DNA of 64,000 nt from Heligmosomoides polygyrus polygyrus (GCA_947396885.1 OX377202.1:13206001-13270000), one strand, 5' to 3'. Counted from the stretch's first letter, positions 19,006-41,641 are shown. A program made the numbers and translations. Notes: generated by a model not told the origin, from the sequence alone.

Positions 19006-20226
19006 CAGTGTGTTCCAAAATAACGTGATGAAGGTTTGACGTTCTCTCAAGCGAATGCATTGATCTGCAGCATGGCGGCCATAGCGCCATTTTTTCGTGC
19101 GTATCTTTCTGTACGTATTATAATTTTTTAAGTTCTGTTTTTCATCAGTTACGATTCTTCTCAAGATGTCAAACCATCGCACTGCGATTTTGGAACTTCA
19201 TCGTCAAAGAAAGCGCAAATGCGACATCATTAACCAGCTCGATCGACTGCCTCCACAAAAACTCGTTAACATAACGAGCTTGGCCATGAAAGTAATCGTC
19301 CAGCACAAGGAAAGAATCGCACTGTGAATACGTCGCAGATCTGGAAAATCGTCGAAAAGCGAAAAATCCCAAATCCGAGAGTCTCCTGAGAAATATCGGT
19401 CGTGTTGTAGGCGTCATTCCCTCATCACTGCATCGAATAGCCAGAAAGAATGGCTTACAAGTTCCATAAAGTGCAGCTCCTGATGGACAAGAATAAGCGC
19501 ACGCGGCTCCATTAATGCCGGCAGCTCAAGATGCGGGCCACAGGTGGCGGGTGGAGGCGAAACACTCTTCCCGGACGAGAAGCACTTCACTGTGGGGTAC
19601 AACCGGCAAAACTGCAGGATCTGATCTGAAGAGGCTTCAGCCGCCTTTGCCATCACCAAACATCGTCAAAATCGGCAGGCGCTCATGGTTTGGAGAGGAA
19701 TTTACAGCAACGGAAGGACCCCTTCTTTTTGTGGGCGAAAAACTAAAAAGTAGATGAAGATGTGTACCGACGGTACGTCTTTGAGACTGTGGCACTTTTC
19801 TAGTCCCAGTAGCACTTCAGCAATGCGCGGTGGACGTTTCAACAAGACTCAGTCCCTGCACACAGGATGAAAAGCACGAAAGCATTGTGCAAGGCCAATT
19901 TTCCCGACTTCATCATGTCTGCGGAATGGCCACCGCAATCCTCGGATCTGAATCCGAAAAAAGGGTCCGCGCCAATGCACCACCACAGCCTGGAGGTCCA
20001 GAAGGAATCTATACGTGGGGCGTGGGAACGACTGTCTCCAGATGACCTGCGGTCCATGGCCAGGAACTTCACCAAGTTGTGTAATTCTGTGTTCGCACGA
20101 GGTCCGGTCGAATATAATGTAGCCTAGTGTCTATGTTGCTGTTATTTATGCATTGTTTTGTAAACTTATATGTTGTTTCGTAGTTATAATTAAAAAATCT
20201 TTATCCCGTTATTTCGGAACAGCCTG
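19006..20226 (+). mobile_element. Tc1/maT-type element, degenerate
   Basis: TIRs CAGTGTGTTCCAAAATAACG and the complement of CAGGCTGTTCCGAAATAACG lie between TA dinucleotides at 19004-19005 and 20227-20228. The length of 1,221 bp is normal for the group. The transposase starts at 19166 (MSNHRTAILELHRQRKRKCD). Later blocks include WTFQQDSVPAHRMKSTKALC (second catalytic D) and PPQSSDLNPKK (third D region). Many stops and frameshifts make it inactive. Confidence 0.85.
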
Positions 20227-20228
20227 TA

Positions 20229-21053
20229 TTTTCGATAATCGCGGCTATTCGGTTGTATTTCGCACTTTGTATGCAACATCGAGGCCATTCTGAGGTTATG
20301 ACTGCTTCTGTAGAGGCTTCTGGCGTTCAAGAACGCAAATCGCGACCTCTGGCGGAATTACGGTGTGGCGGGAAATTTGTGTCTAAATTTGTCCGGACTT
20401 AAGGGCTGCACTCTGTATATTGTCCATATTTCTGAGAAGCTTCCAGAGAGAATGGTCTCCTTGTCAAACATGAGTTTGAACAGTTCATGAGCCCAATGCT
20501 TCACAACTGAAATTCTTTCAGATACATGCCAAAAGTAATGTTTAAAAAACGCAACGGTTTCTGCTCAGATTGAAACGTTTACCTCTGAGCGAAGTTATAT
20601 TTGTTTGGAATTAGGAGTCAACAACGGCGGAAACCTTCGACCCTATTTACATATTTATTTATTCATTCATTTATTTACTGCGCCGCTTGACGGAGTGCAA
20701 GACTGACAGTCGACTAGAAAACTCTACGACACTGAATAAAAAAAGCTAAGAATGGTGAATAAAACAGCTTTAGTAGGAAAAAGGAAAACAAGAAACAAAA
20801 AATAACAACAAAAAAGGAAGTGAACACATTTATATGGGAACCACTGAGTGGCTAAATAGTGGAAAGAACGGAATGGCAGAATCATTCATAACCGACTGGG
20901 CAATAAGAGAAGCAGGTTTCATCATAGATGTTTCACTTCCTCCGCAAAAAGTTGAAACCACCTGGGGGATGCTTGATTAAAATGGCATTTTTCCATGGAA
21001 TAAAAAACTAGAGAAGAGAATATCAATATTTAAGTTAATTATTTAATAAAATG
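20229..21053. other. Intergenic stretch without recognised gene
   Basis: A short ATTT/ATTC simple repeat lies at about 20652-20677, followed by sequence that could be a LINE 3' end on the minus strand. I see no other structure. Confidence 0.4.
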
Positions 21054-21066
21054 ATTGAAAAATAAA

Positions 21067-21365
21067 GGATAAAGGATAAAGGACGGCGTTATTCAATCCC
21101 AATGGGATGCGCCACGCATTCTACTTCTACGGGATGTCGTGGAGGCGAGCTGAATGCGTATTTGGCCATACAATGACTTGCGGTGGCCAGCCGATGAACA
21201 AGTCAGCGCTCTATCCTTCCCAGACAAGTCCAGTACCAATTCACCGACTTCGGAGGGATGGAAGGCTTGGTTGGCCTGGGCGGGAAATCCGAACCAGGAA
21301 CCTGGTATCGGATCTAGGCGACAGTCGGCGCCCCCTCCGACTGCGCTCCTCGCGCCACATTGAAA
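21067..21365 (-). repeat. tRNA-derived SINE copy S6 with 13-bp target-site duplication
   Basis: This is a complete minus-strand copy. The tail appears on the + strand as ggataaaggataaaggac; the head ends with ctccgactgcgctcctcgcg. The direct repeat attgaaaaataaa at 21054-21066 and 21366-21378 is a perfect target duplication. The body matches S3 and S12 closely, suggesting a young copy. Confidence 0.9.
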
Positions 21366-21378
21366 ATTGAAAAATAAA

Positions 21379-21852
21379 TAAAATAAAATAAATATAATAA
21401 TTTTGTGTATCTATAGTAGAACCGACAGTAAATAGCTGGTTACAGTAAACGTCCGCAGTTACCGCTTCAGCAGGGGTCGGATTCATCGACGACTTACAGC
21501 AATTTAGCAGAGGAAATTACAGCCGAAATCCCTATAGCGCGGCTTATAAAGCGATATGGTGAGCGACGAGCCGCGTTATCTGAGTTTTCCCCTGTTAATT
21601 CTTTGTTAAACTTATGTAAGTCGTTGATGAATCCGACCCCTGGACGGTCTCAGAGGTGAGAACCAGCTAACATTCTGGCTGATCACTGTGTTATGGGTTC
21701 CAATCCATAGCTCTCTGGGCACGTATCGCCGAGCGGGTCCCATCTTTCAGAGACATATGTAATAATATTCAGTAAAACTCGCTATGAGACGCTTCGCTGA
21801 ATTATAACAGCGCAGGTACAGGAGACATTTTTAATTTGCCAACCTATTATTA
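21379..21852. other. Intergenic stretch without recognised gene
   Basis: I see no conserved frame, repeat boundary or RNA gene here. Confidence 0.35.
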
Positions 21853-23080
21853 TCTTGGTGCATAAGTTCTCCGATATTTGATCCCTCCTGAATTGAAAGC
21901 GCATTTTCCCGCCAAATTTCTCACATGTATCAACGGGCTACAAAACTGTTCCTAAAATTTACTTCTGCGTTGTTAACGTCAGCTATTGTGGCTAAGCAAT
22001 TCATGCCAACTGAGACGCATATTCGGCACGTCATGTTATTCCTGCATCAATCTGGCCTCAATGCCAATGATTCGTATCGTCGCCTGAAGGATGTTTACAA
22101 CAGAATGCTCCTGCTCGAAGTACTGTGTACCAGTGGTTCTCGAAGTTTGCAGTTGGTGAATTCTCCGTTGAAGATAGTGAACGAGAAGGGCACTGGATTT
22201 GGATGGCCTCCGAAGTAGAGTGGAAGCGGACCCACACTAAACCACTCGCGAACTATCAAGCACTCTTGGTGTTAGTCATTCAACAGTCGTTCGAGGATTG
22301 ATGTCGATTGGCAAGGTGCAAAAATTGGGTCGCTGGGTACCTCACGACTGGACACAACATGACATGGATCGCAGAGCCGATGTCGCCCTGTCTCTCCTTA
22401 CCCTCAGACGTACCCACGGATGGCTGGACAACCTTGTCACCGGGGATGAGAAGTGGATACTCTACTCTAATTATCACCGGCGTGCACAGTGGGTTGACGC
22501 AAGTGGAGAGGCAGAGGACGATCCGAAACCCGACCTTCACGTGAAAAAGGTGATGCTATGCATTTGGTGGAGCGTTCTTGGCGTAGAATACTGGAAGCTG
22601 TTGGACGAAGGGATAACAGTGACGGCAGAGGTTTACGTCAACCAACTGATGAAGTTGAGGGCCCACCTCCAAACCATACGAGGAGAGCAAGTGAAGGTGT
22701 ATTTTCAACACGACAGCGCTAGACCGCATATTGCTAGAGCGACGGCGGCTGAGTCGCCGGACTATGGATGGACCGTTCTTCCACATCCACCTCACTCACC
22801 AGATCTCGCTCCTTCTGATTATCATTTGTTTTCGAGCCTTCAACGCTATTTGGACGGCCAGCAATTTAGGAACCGAGAGGATGCCAAGGAGGCACTGCTC
22901 ACATTTTTCGAATCACAACCGGCCACGTTTTGGAGAAAAGACATCCATGACTTACCAGCACGTTGGTGAAAGACGAAAGATGTAAAGGGTGGTTACTTCA
23001 AATGATTTGATATTGTTGTTCGTGTGTTGTGATAAAAAAATATTTTATGCCCCGAATGTCCGAGAACTTATGCACCAATC
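21853..23080 (+). mobile_element. mariner element M4, C-terminal transposase domain open
   Basis: TIRs TTGGTGCATAAGTTCTC at both ends, the right one complemented, between TA dinucleotides. The transposase begins at 22002 (MPTETHIRHVMLFLHQSGLN, helix-turn-helix domain). A frameshift near 22100 separates it from the open frame 22298-22969 (223 aa). That frame holds the whole catalytic domain: VTGDEKWILYSN (first D), YFQHDSARPHIARA (second D) and HSPDLAPSDYHLF (third D). There are 34 residues between the last two Asp, the mariner DD34D signature. It is the best-preserved mariner in the window, but still broken. Confidence 0.9.
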
Positions 23081-23943
23081 TAATAGTTTGATTGATAGCT
23101 GAAATAAAGTGTGTACGAGATCCTTTGTAACGAACTTGATTTCAAGTTGGGTTGCTTATGCTGTTACTTATGGAATACCCTGAAGAATAAACCCAAGAAA
23201 TGAATCTTCTCAAAGCCAACCCCAGTTTCACTGATTTTCATTTCGAGCATTTCGACGGGTACGGCTCTGCCGAAACTGTCTGAAAGATGATATCATAAGC
23301 TGCCGCCGAAACGCGTTGACAAACAGAGCGAGAGCGCGGACTGCGCAGGTGTTAGCCAACCTGCCACCTTCTTCGTCTAGATCCGCGGTTCAGTTGTCTT
23401 CTACATTCGGCACTGCTTCTCCTATCGTAATCGCCTTGTTCCTCCATACCTAATACTAGCAAAAATTGTCGCAAAAAACTGGATACTGATCTATCCCTTG
23501 CATCGTAGGCTGCAAGACGACCGCCGAGCACTGGGGTGGATTCTGATGACTGCATGGTGTCACCAAGGGAGACCTCCATCAAACCGTGGGGTGATGTATG
23601 CGTCACCGATCAGAGTACGACCCGTAGATGACCAAAGAACGCTGGCTGGCACGTGCAATCGAGCGCCAGCGCACCTCATTTCCGCGCACAGCCGGTCTCG
23701 GTCCTTGTGCTCTTTTCGCTCCATCGCACCAACTTCTTGACCTGCGTTTGAAGGGCCATTGGAGAAGACTAGCGCTGTAGCTCATAGGCGGTTCTTCATC
23801 CAGATTCGCTTTTCAAATTCTCCTTCTGGATTTTCGTCGTTTTGCTCACTTCAACCAAGCACTAGCTTTTCCGCTTTAGACATTAGTGTATTTCTTATTA
23901 TTTGGCAAAGATATCATTCTAAGCAGCACTAAAGAGGACAAGG
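23081..23943. other. Intergenic stretch without recognised gene
   Basis: Overlapping short frames around 23350-23780 show no domain. GC content is higher at 23280-23760 than around it, but no element ends are visible. Confidence 0.35.
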
Positions 23944-24108
23944 CTATACACTACTAAACTGCTTGTGATATTCGCTACTACACTACTATTCCCTGAAGAT
24001 AGAATGCGTGGCGTATTACAAAAAGGTCGTCTTTACCAACTTTTTTGGAATACGCGACGCATTCCACCTTCAGGAAATATCATACAAGCAGTTCAGTAGT
24101 GTATAGAG
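23944..24108. repeat. Palindrome carrying SINE 3' landmarks in both arms
   Basis: The arms (about 23944-24020 and 24040-24108) mirror each other: ctatacactactaaactgc on the left appears complemented on the right as gcagttcagtagtgtatag. Each inner arm has the SINE motif agaatgcgtggcg or its complement cgcgacgcattc. Confidence 0.6.
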
Positions 24109-24371
24109 TTATAGCTATGGCTATGATTTACATCGTCTCGGTCTGATAAGCCGACTCAGCGTCAAAATCGCTTGCAAGTATCTCCAGACAGTCCGGGATA
24201 AACCCAGCGGGTTGATGACCTTGGTTTGCGACTGAATGCAAGTCGATGAGCCGCAATCGACGCCTCACAACAATTTGGCGGCATATATGCTTTTCTAGTA
24301 TTCAGCGAACAGTAGAGATCATAAATTTTTTATTTTCAAGAAACAATGGACAGATCGAAGTTGCTCAATGC

Positions 24372-24640
24372 TGTTTCCGTACGCGTCACGCCTCGTACTT
24401 CCACGGGATGTCGTGGATGCAACCTGATTATGTTTGGCATACCCTGTAACATAGAGCAACTAGCCGACTCTGTGATTCAGCGATTCATCTCCTCCAAACG
24501 ATTCCGCTAAGAACTCGTCGAACCAGAGGAGAATGAAGGCCTGGTTGGCCTGGACGAGACACTAGCCAAGTGCCTGAATTGAAGGCGACAACAGGTGCCT
24601 CCTCCCACTGTCCCACCAAACATTAATCATTTACGAGGAA
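24372..24640 (-). repeat. tRNA-derived SINE copy S7 (diverged)
   Basis: Minus-strand copy recognised from acttccacgggatgtcgtgg near 24400 and aaggcctggttggcctggac near 24537. The ends have decayed. Confidence 0.55.
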
Positions 24641-25217
24641 TAAAGACAAACGATAATGGAAGGAGTTAATCAACCGATTTTTATGACGGCCACGGATTTT
24701 GCTTGCACGCGATATTGTGCAGGCAATTCGAATGAGTTTTTTTTTGATTTCTGAGACTTTAGCCTGAATTCAGGCGAAGTTCGTTGTTCAACATCCTTTC
24801 GAAGAGCAGGGTTCCTCGCAATTCATTCTAGTCTTTCTCCATAACGGTTTTCAAACACTTCAGTTCCTTGGAAGGCTCGATAAACTTGCTTTCGATGCAG
24901 TTTGTGCTTTTTTGAAATCTTGGAAACTGGAGACCTGCATTTGTGCATGCCGACTATTGCAGAAGCATCGTCAAGATCGTCACCACCGTTATCTGAGAAC
25001 AGAGAACAAGACTGCTCATAATTGAAATCGAAGAAAAAATATAGATGAAGCAAAAAATACCATAGTAATGCGCAAAAAGGCAACGAACTTTCAGGAAATG
25101 ACTCTTCTATGGCACGTCGCATTTCATATAAACAACCCTGCACATATTTCACGGTTTCAGGGAGAGGTAGAATGCACTACGTTTCCTTGAAGAAATGGAC
25201 AGTTCAATTTGATTTTG
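24641..25217. other. Intergenic stretch without recognised gene
   Basis: A 109-aa minus-strand open frame (25152-24823) has no recognised motif and no splice context; I do not call it a gene. Confidence 0.35.
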
Positions 25218-25228
25218 TAATTTTTTAT

Positions 25229-25511
25229 CCATAATTAACTTATCCGGAGCGCAGTCGGAGGAGGTAACGGCGGTCGCGCGGATCCTTTACCAGGCTCTTG
25301 GTTCGAATTTCACGCCCAGGCCATCCCCTTCCAGGATCGATGAAATGGTACCATACGTGTCTGGGAAGAATAAAGCGCTGACTTGTTCATCGACTGGCCA
25401 GCGAAAGTCATTGTATGGCTGAATACGCATTCAAATAGCTTCCACGACATCCCGTAGAAGTAGAATGCACGGCGCATCTCAAACGGTATGAGCAGCTCCG
25501 TCATTTCTCCT
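25229..25511 (+). repeat. tRNA-derived SINE copy S8 with 11-bp target-site duplication
   Basis: Head gagcgcagtcggagg (A box) and the best B box of the family, ggttcgaatttcacgcc, at 25297-25313. The direct repeat taattttttat at 25218-25228 and 25512-25522 flanks it. The CCTTTAT tail has been lost. Confidence 0.82.
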
Positions 25512-25544
25512 TAATTTTTTATTTGTTCCAAACAGTGAGTATAG

Positions 25545-25705
25545 TGGCCAGACGATTTAATTGGCAGCGTCCTTTCCAGACAGTTCTGATACTAGCTCAC
25601 CGACCTCAGAGGGATAGAAGGCTTGGTTGATCTGGGCGGAAAATCCGCACCAAGAACCTGGAATCGGTTGCAGGCGACAGCCGAATCCTCCTCTGTTCGA
25701 GTAAC
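25545..25705 (-). repeat. tRNA-derived SINE fragment S9 (5' half)
   Basis: Minus-strand fragment containing aaggcttggttgatctgggc and, toward its head, tccgcaccaagaacctggaa. The 3' half is absent. Confidence 0.55.
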
Positions 25706-26200
25706 CAGGCAACTAGAGGAATTGTACAGTACATATGGTCCAGACTTTGTAATTTTTAGCCGCAGTTAATGCCAATAAAAATGGACATAACAGGGATAGT
25801 TGGTATAAGTCTGTGTTACTCAGCCTCTTCATCGTACCTCTTCAGTTCTAGGAGGAAGTGTGGAAGCAATTTCAATACGTATATAGCCTGTACAGCAACT
25901 TCCTATGCCCTTTCGACGGAAATAGTAGCGTTATTCCTCGAATAGTCAATGTACCACCAGTCAGACGCATCAGAATAGGAGGTTTGTAAAAGTTAGTACG
26001 AGTTGGACTTGAAATCGATTTGCAGCATTGACAAGAATTAGTGCCACCATCTGACCGAGCCACATGCACCCCTTCTTCTTCTTCAGTATTATCGTACTAT
26101 GGTCTTCAGTGAATTTGTCGTGCCTTACAGGCTCAATTTTTATCAACCAGCGCTTCCTCGTTGGCAGATAAATCTCTGATAAAATAACAGCTGTTATAGA
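25706..26200 (+). promoter_or_regulatory. 5' flank of GST C
   Basis: No TATA box or initiator can be supported from sequence alone. The pyrimidine-poor ctgttatag immediately before the ATG at 26201 resembles a splice acceptor, which could be a trans-splice site for a spliced leader. Gene D has a similar aaggttag before its ATG. This is inference. Confidence 0.25.
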
Positions 26201-37328
<11,128 letters not shown>

Positions 37329-37437
37329 ACAGATAATCGTGCATTGACCAGTAAAATTAACCTTAGTTAAGCTATCATAAACTTTGTTGCCGTGCTTCTT
37401 TAAGTAAGCAGCGCTGTCTCACTATTGTTTGCTCTAT

Positions 37438-37443
37438 AATAAA
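37438..37443 (+). other. Candidate polyadenylation signal of GST C
   Basis: AATAAA lies 110 bp after the stop codon of gene C. Only the hexamer is seen. Confidence 0.5.
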
Positions 37444-37811
37444 AGACGCGATAAGGCAGCAACTTTGCCTTCGAAGATGGCAACGCTGTGCTTTTTGGAT
37501 TCATTTATTCATTCATTTTCCGACATGCGCATAAGGTAAGTGTGACAAAAAACATTGAACGCAACACAAGGTCGAGGATGAGGAAGAGAAAAAACAACAG
37601 CAACACAATCACAAAGGAAAAACATGGAATATTAAAAAATGATACAAAAACGAAAAGACAAAAGAAAAGAGAGAAAATTAAACGCCAGGTCAAACTTCTA
37701 GATGTGAGTTCGCCAGTTTTTTGACTGGCGAAAAGTTTGAGTCACTGAATCCGCTTGCAAATGCGATTATGTGCTGTGATAGTTTAAGAGCAGAAGAAAC
37801 GAACCCTTAGA

Positions 37812-38050
37812 CTTGTTCTTGGAAAAGGTTTTTGCTGCCTGCACGAATCCTGGTGTCACCGCGCTTCAAAGCGCGTTTCTGCCTATTAGAGCCAGCCCAT
37901 GCAATATTTCAAAGAGCATAATCAAGCCAATTCTCCTTCCTCTTAATTCCAAGGTTCTGAGGCCAGTTAGCCGACTACGTCTTTCAGAATTAGAAAGTGA
38001 TCTGTAGCCGTAACCCGTATATCTTATCACTAATTTACGAGTGATCATAC
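37812..38050 (-). mobile_element. CR1/L2-like LINE, C-terminal fragment
   Basis: The minus strand (38048-37866) reads YRSLSNSERRSRLTGLRTLE, then LIMLFEILHGLA. This is the conserved end of reverse-transcriptase ORFs in CR1/L2-like LINEs (SLxxRRxxxDLxxxFKILHGL). Short relic, not functional. Confidence 0.65.
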
Positions 38051-38143
38051 TTCAATGTTCGTTGCGTGTTCAGCGCTCCGTTCAACTTCAGTATCTCATC
38101 CGATAAGAAAACAAAAAAGAATTTTGCTAGTTTTTGAACGCTA

Positions 38144-38760
38144 AACCTTCTACGCAACGATTCAGAGGGAAATCTGCACTTTAAAACAGACTATCTGGCA
38201 AGCTTGCTTAAAGAGCGTCAGAAGAAGCTGTTGCACTCTCATTTTTGATTCGAATTGCACTTTAAGAAGACAACTTCTGAATCTGAGTTGTGTCGAGAAA
38301 TTCGTCTGGAGAATCATAACTATGGAAATGAGCAATTTCTTCAGAATGCTTTCTTTTCTTCAAATACGTCTCCATACAAATGTTACTGCATTTTCAGGTA
38401 CAAACGCAGTATCCGTTTCGCCCTCAAAACTTGTCCACAATCAAGTTCATTCCCAACTGACACATTTGCCTTTAGCGGATAAGTAGCACATTTTGTTCAA
38501 AAATTGTGTAACATGCCATTTGAAGGCTTTGTTTATTGTTTGATTGTTGTGTTTTGTTTTGTTTGGAAGAAGTTTAGCGTTAGGCGAGACTCGAACCCTC
38601 GCCTTTTGTATGCAGGAGAAGATACTACACCATTACACCACCTACAATGTTTGATCGCACCCAACACCCATGACCCTGACAGGAAAGATCAACACTCATG
38701 TCGGATCAGGAGTGTGTGTCAACGAAATCTGTAATATACGGGGATCTTACTCAAATGCAC
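38144..38760 (+). repeat. Dispersed repeat R1, copy 1
   Basis: Very similar to 53270-53940. The block 38400-38570 (tacaaacgcagtatccgttt to ttttgtttggaagaagttt) is nearly identical in both. It contains a tRNA-like module near its 3' end. No coding frame is conserved between the copies. Confidence 0.75.
38577..38648 (-). repeat. tRNA-like module (type alpha) inside R1
   Basis: Minus strand has TGGTGTAATGG (A-box-like) and GGTTCGAGTCTCGCC (B box). Part of repeat R1; its counterpart at 53791-53840 lacks the A-box half. Confidence 0.55.
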
Positions 38761-39091
38761 TAGCGATGAAAAGCCGAACAGAAGCACAGTTCAAGTAAGC
38801 ACAATTTATTGCTACAATAACAAGCGGCAGTAAACATAAATAGGTAGACACGTTGATAGAAGGCTGTGAACCGAGGGCGAAGTACTCCTGACGCCATGGC
38901 GCTGGCGCCGGGCGGCTCCCTGCTCGGTTACGACGCGTTGCGAGTGCTCCAGCGCCGACTGACTCTGGCGGCTCGGGGGCGCCATTATGTATATGCGGCC
39001 TAGTGGTGACAAGCTCCGCCATTGTCGCCTCCTATCGATACTCATCCTAATGCTCGCGCCTTTTGGACCATGGTGCCGACCAGGGGTGTGC

Positions 39092-39200
39092 GTAATTACG
39101 ATTTACGATTTGCGATTTTACGATTTACGGTGATTTTTGGCAAATTTTTTACGATTTACGATTTATGACGTTTCGGGACGTAAACCGTAAATTTTCATAA
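39092..39200. repeat. ACGATTT-rich repeat, copy 1
   Basis: Tandem-like acgatttacgatttgcgatt units. The inverted counterpart is at 57838-57922 (taaatcgtaaatcgtgaaaa). Each lies close to a fragment of the same RTE family (39320-39785 and 56575-57505). Confidence 0.6.
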
Positions 39201-39319
39201 ATGTGATCTTTGGTCCGAGGATGACAAACGTCCACATAACGTGGTACAATTCGGATTATGACGATGTACTCACTTTTAAAGAAGTCCCTCATAGCTCATT
39301 ACTATTTCCTACTTACTTT

Positions 39320-39785
39320 TTTATGTTCTGCTGTGGCGCTGTGACAGAACAATGCAGCTATGTGGATAGGCCGCTCGAGCTAATTCCTGGCAATGGAACT
39401 GGTTGTCTTTTCTGGTCATACTGTACTGCAGCGGGTCTGCTAATTGCGACTTCTCCCGTAGCTCCGATCTTCGTAGGCCTTCTTGCCATTGCTGACGAAG
39501 GCTTGTCCTCAGAAGACATCTCTCCAGTGCACGATGCGTAGTTTGCATCGCTCTGGCGATTGTCTTGTGGTCGGGCCAGGTTGCCGTCGCGTATCGCATC
39601 GCAGGTAGTACGGAGGCGTTGAATATCGAGGCACTGGGGCCAGCATCCTTGACCTGATCGGTGACTCGAACTGAAGGCTACCCATGCTGCGCGTCTTCTG
39701 CGGGCGATTTCAGGAGCGAGGTCGTTACCCATGTTCAGCTCTCTTCCCAGATAGATGTAAGAGTCGACCTGTTGTAGAGCGACAC
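39320..39785 (-). mobile_element. RTE LINE, C-terminal fragment (second RTE family)
   Basis: The minus strand reads ASVLPAMRYATATWPDHKTI, then ALERCLLRTSLRQQWQEGLR, with frame breaks. It is the same family as the + strand fragment at 56575-57505 (shared phrase CYATETWPDNKTIARAMQTT there in another frame). Confidence 0.7.
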
Positions 39786-41203
39786 CATCGGATAAGTGAA
39801 ATTAAATAATATATGACATAGAATTTTCACTGCTCCTTCATGGGACACTCATGTGCAGTAGATGAAGGCTCAGGAGATGCGATGCTAGTTTGGATTCCCA
39901 TCCAGCTCAACGCAGGCTTTCGTTCCTTCCTTCCTTGGTTGTGTGGTGTAAGAAAGTAAGAAGACACTTGACTGACTGCCTTTTATTACGGTGTCCAGAT
40001 AGTATCTGCAGAAATACCACAATTTTTTCGAAATAACACAGTTTTTTTATTAACACTTTATTAATCAACCAAATAATTTCCATCAACATCGACTACTCTC
40101 CTCCGACGTTACACAAAACTTCGAATTCCTCTGGTGAAGAAATCCGGCGACTTGGAGGCGAAAAAATCTCGGAGGTCATTTTCGAGGTGGTCACGATCTT
40201 CATAACGCTTCCCTTCCAGATAACGCTGAAGTGTTCGAAAAAGGCGGTAGTCACTTGGAGCCAGATCTGGGCTGTACGGTGGATGTGCCAGAACTTCCTA
40301 TCCGAGTTCCAGAATTTTCTGAGAACTCCTCCTCGCGATGTGTGGGCGCGCGTTATCGTGCAGCAAGCGAACTTTGTCGAGCCTGGGTTGTCCCTTGCGC
40401 ATCTTGTCGGCCAGTCTCTGCAGTTGAGTAGCGTAGACCTCGGCATTGACAGTCGTGCTGTCAGGCAGCAGCTCGAAATGGTAGATCCCATAAACTCCCC
40501 ACAGGACGCTCAGCATGGCTTTCCTCGCCTGAATTTCACCTTTTACGAAAGATTTCGGCACTTCATCGCGTTGGCATCACGCACGTTTACGAGCGTGGTT
40601 GACGCAAAGGACCCACGTTTCGTCTCCTGTTACGATGGTGTTCAGCTAGTAGAAGGTGCGACTTCGAGAGAGCAGCTGAGTGCATATGTCAAGACGTCTT
40701 CGCCGGTTGTCGTTCGCCGGTTCGTGTGAGAGCCACTGGCCGAGCTTTTTAACCACTCCAAGAGGTCGCAGTTCATTGTCCGCGGTGGATCGGGAACAGC
40801 CAAGAGCAGCAGCAAGATAATGCACACCTTCATATGGATGCTGCTCCACCAGTTTCCTCAGTTCATCCTAAGATTCGTTGTCGGTCGACCAGAACGAGGC
40901 TCATCTTTGAGACTCCTGTTAACGCTTCTGAAGCGTTCAAACCAGCTATACTCAGAAGGTGCTTTAGAGCCGAATACACGACACAAGTTTCGATAGGCTT
41001 CTGCAGCGGATTGCCCAGATTCAGACTCGTAAAGGAGTACGCGTCTAATAGGGGTAGACAGTTCGACCATCGTACAGTGAAATAGGCAAGGAAGACGGAG
41101 CTGGATATTTTATGCGGGTACAGCAGGATAGTGTCTTTATACATCACTTATGTTGAAATCTTCAGAACATTCTAGAAAAAATCTGGAGTATAATTCCTGC
41201 CCA

Positions 41204-41258
41204 CGGATCTCCCTCGATAGAGAGCTTTCGGGCTCTCTTGTTAAGAGGGATCTCGGGC
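41204..41258 (+). other. Hairpin at the 5' end of RTE-B
   Basis: gagagctttcgggctctc forms a tight inner hairpin, and gatctccctc pairs with gagggatctc outside it. RTE elements of other animals can start with self-cleaving HDV-like ribozymes; whether this folds as one was not resolved by eye. Confidence 0.4.
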
Positions 41259-41289
41259 CGCTTGTCGCAGGGCCACGTGGCGCGTCCCC

Positions 41290-41641
41290 GGGTGGTGGAT
41301 AGGGGAATTAAACGCGAGCCAAATGCGACCGTGTACTGCCCAGAGACGCAGGTGGGATGCAGGGGATGGACTCCTTGCTCCTGCTGTGTCGGGTCGATGC
41401 GTTCCTTGTGCGTGGGAGCGGCATGTTCGTGCACAGCAGAGACGCAGGTGGGATGCAGGGGATGGACTCCTTGCTCCTGCTGTGTCGGGTCGATGCGTTC
41501 CTTGTGCGTGGGAGCGGCATGTTCGTGCACAGTGTGCACGGACGTGACCGTGACTGTGCGGATTGTAACTGTGTCGGCTCGGCCAAAAGCTTGCACTCGG
41601 TAGACTGGGAGTACATGTAAGGCGATTCGAGGCCGCCTTAA
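41290..41641 (+). repeat. 249-bp-unit relative in the RTE-B 5' UTR, with internal tandem duplication
   Basis: This segment matches the inserted unit at 42195-42443. It additionally has a direct tandem duplication of about 97 bp (41341-41437 and 41438-41534, both starting agagacgcaggtgggatgca). It ends aaggcgattcgaggccgcct, which can fold into a hairpin. Confidence 0.8.

Noticed and set aside
24823..25152. 109-aa minus-strand frame with a hydrophobic stretch
   Set aside because: One aromatic-rich segment in AT-rich DNA; no family, no splice sites consistent with a gene.
41323..41620. Overlapping frames with repeated RRRWDAGDGLLAPAVSGRCV-type peptide
   Set aside because: The peptide repeat only reflects the 97-bp DNA duplication in an RTE 5' UTR; several frames are open at once because the sequence is GC-rich.
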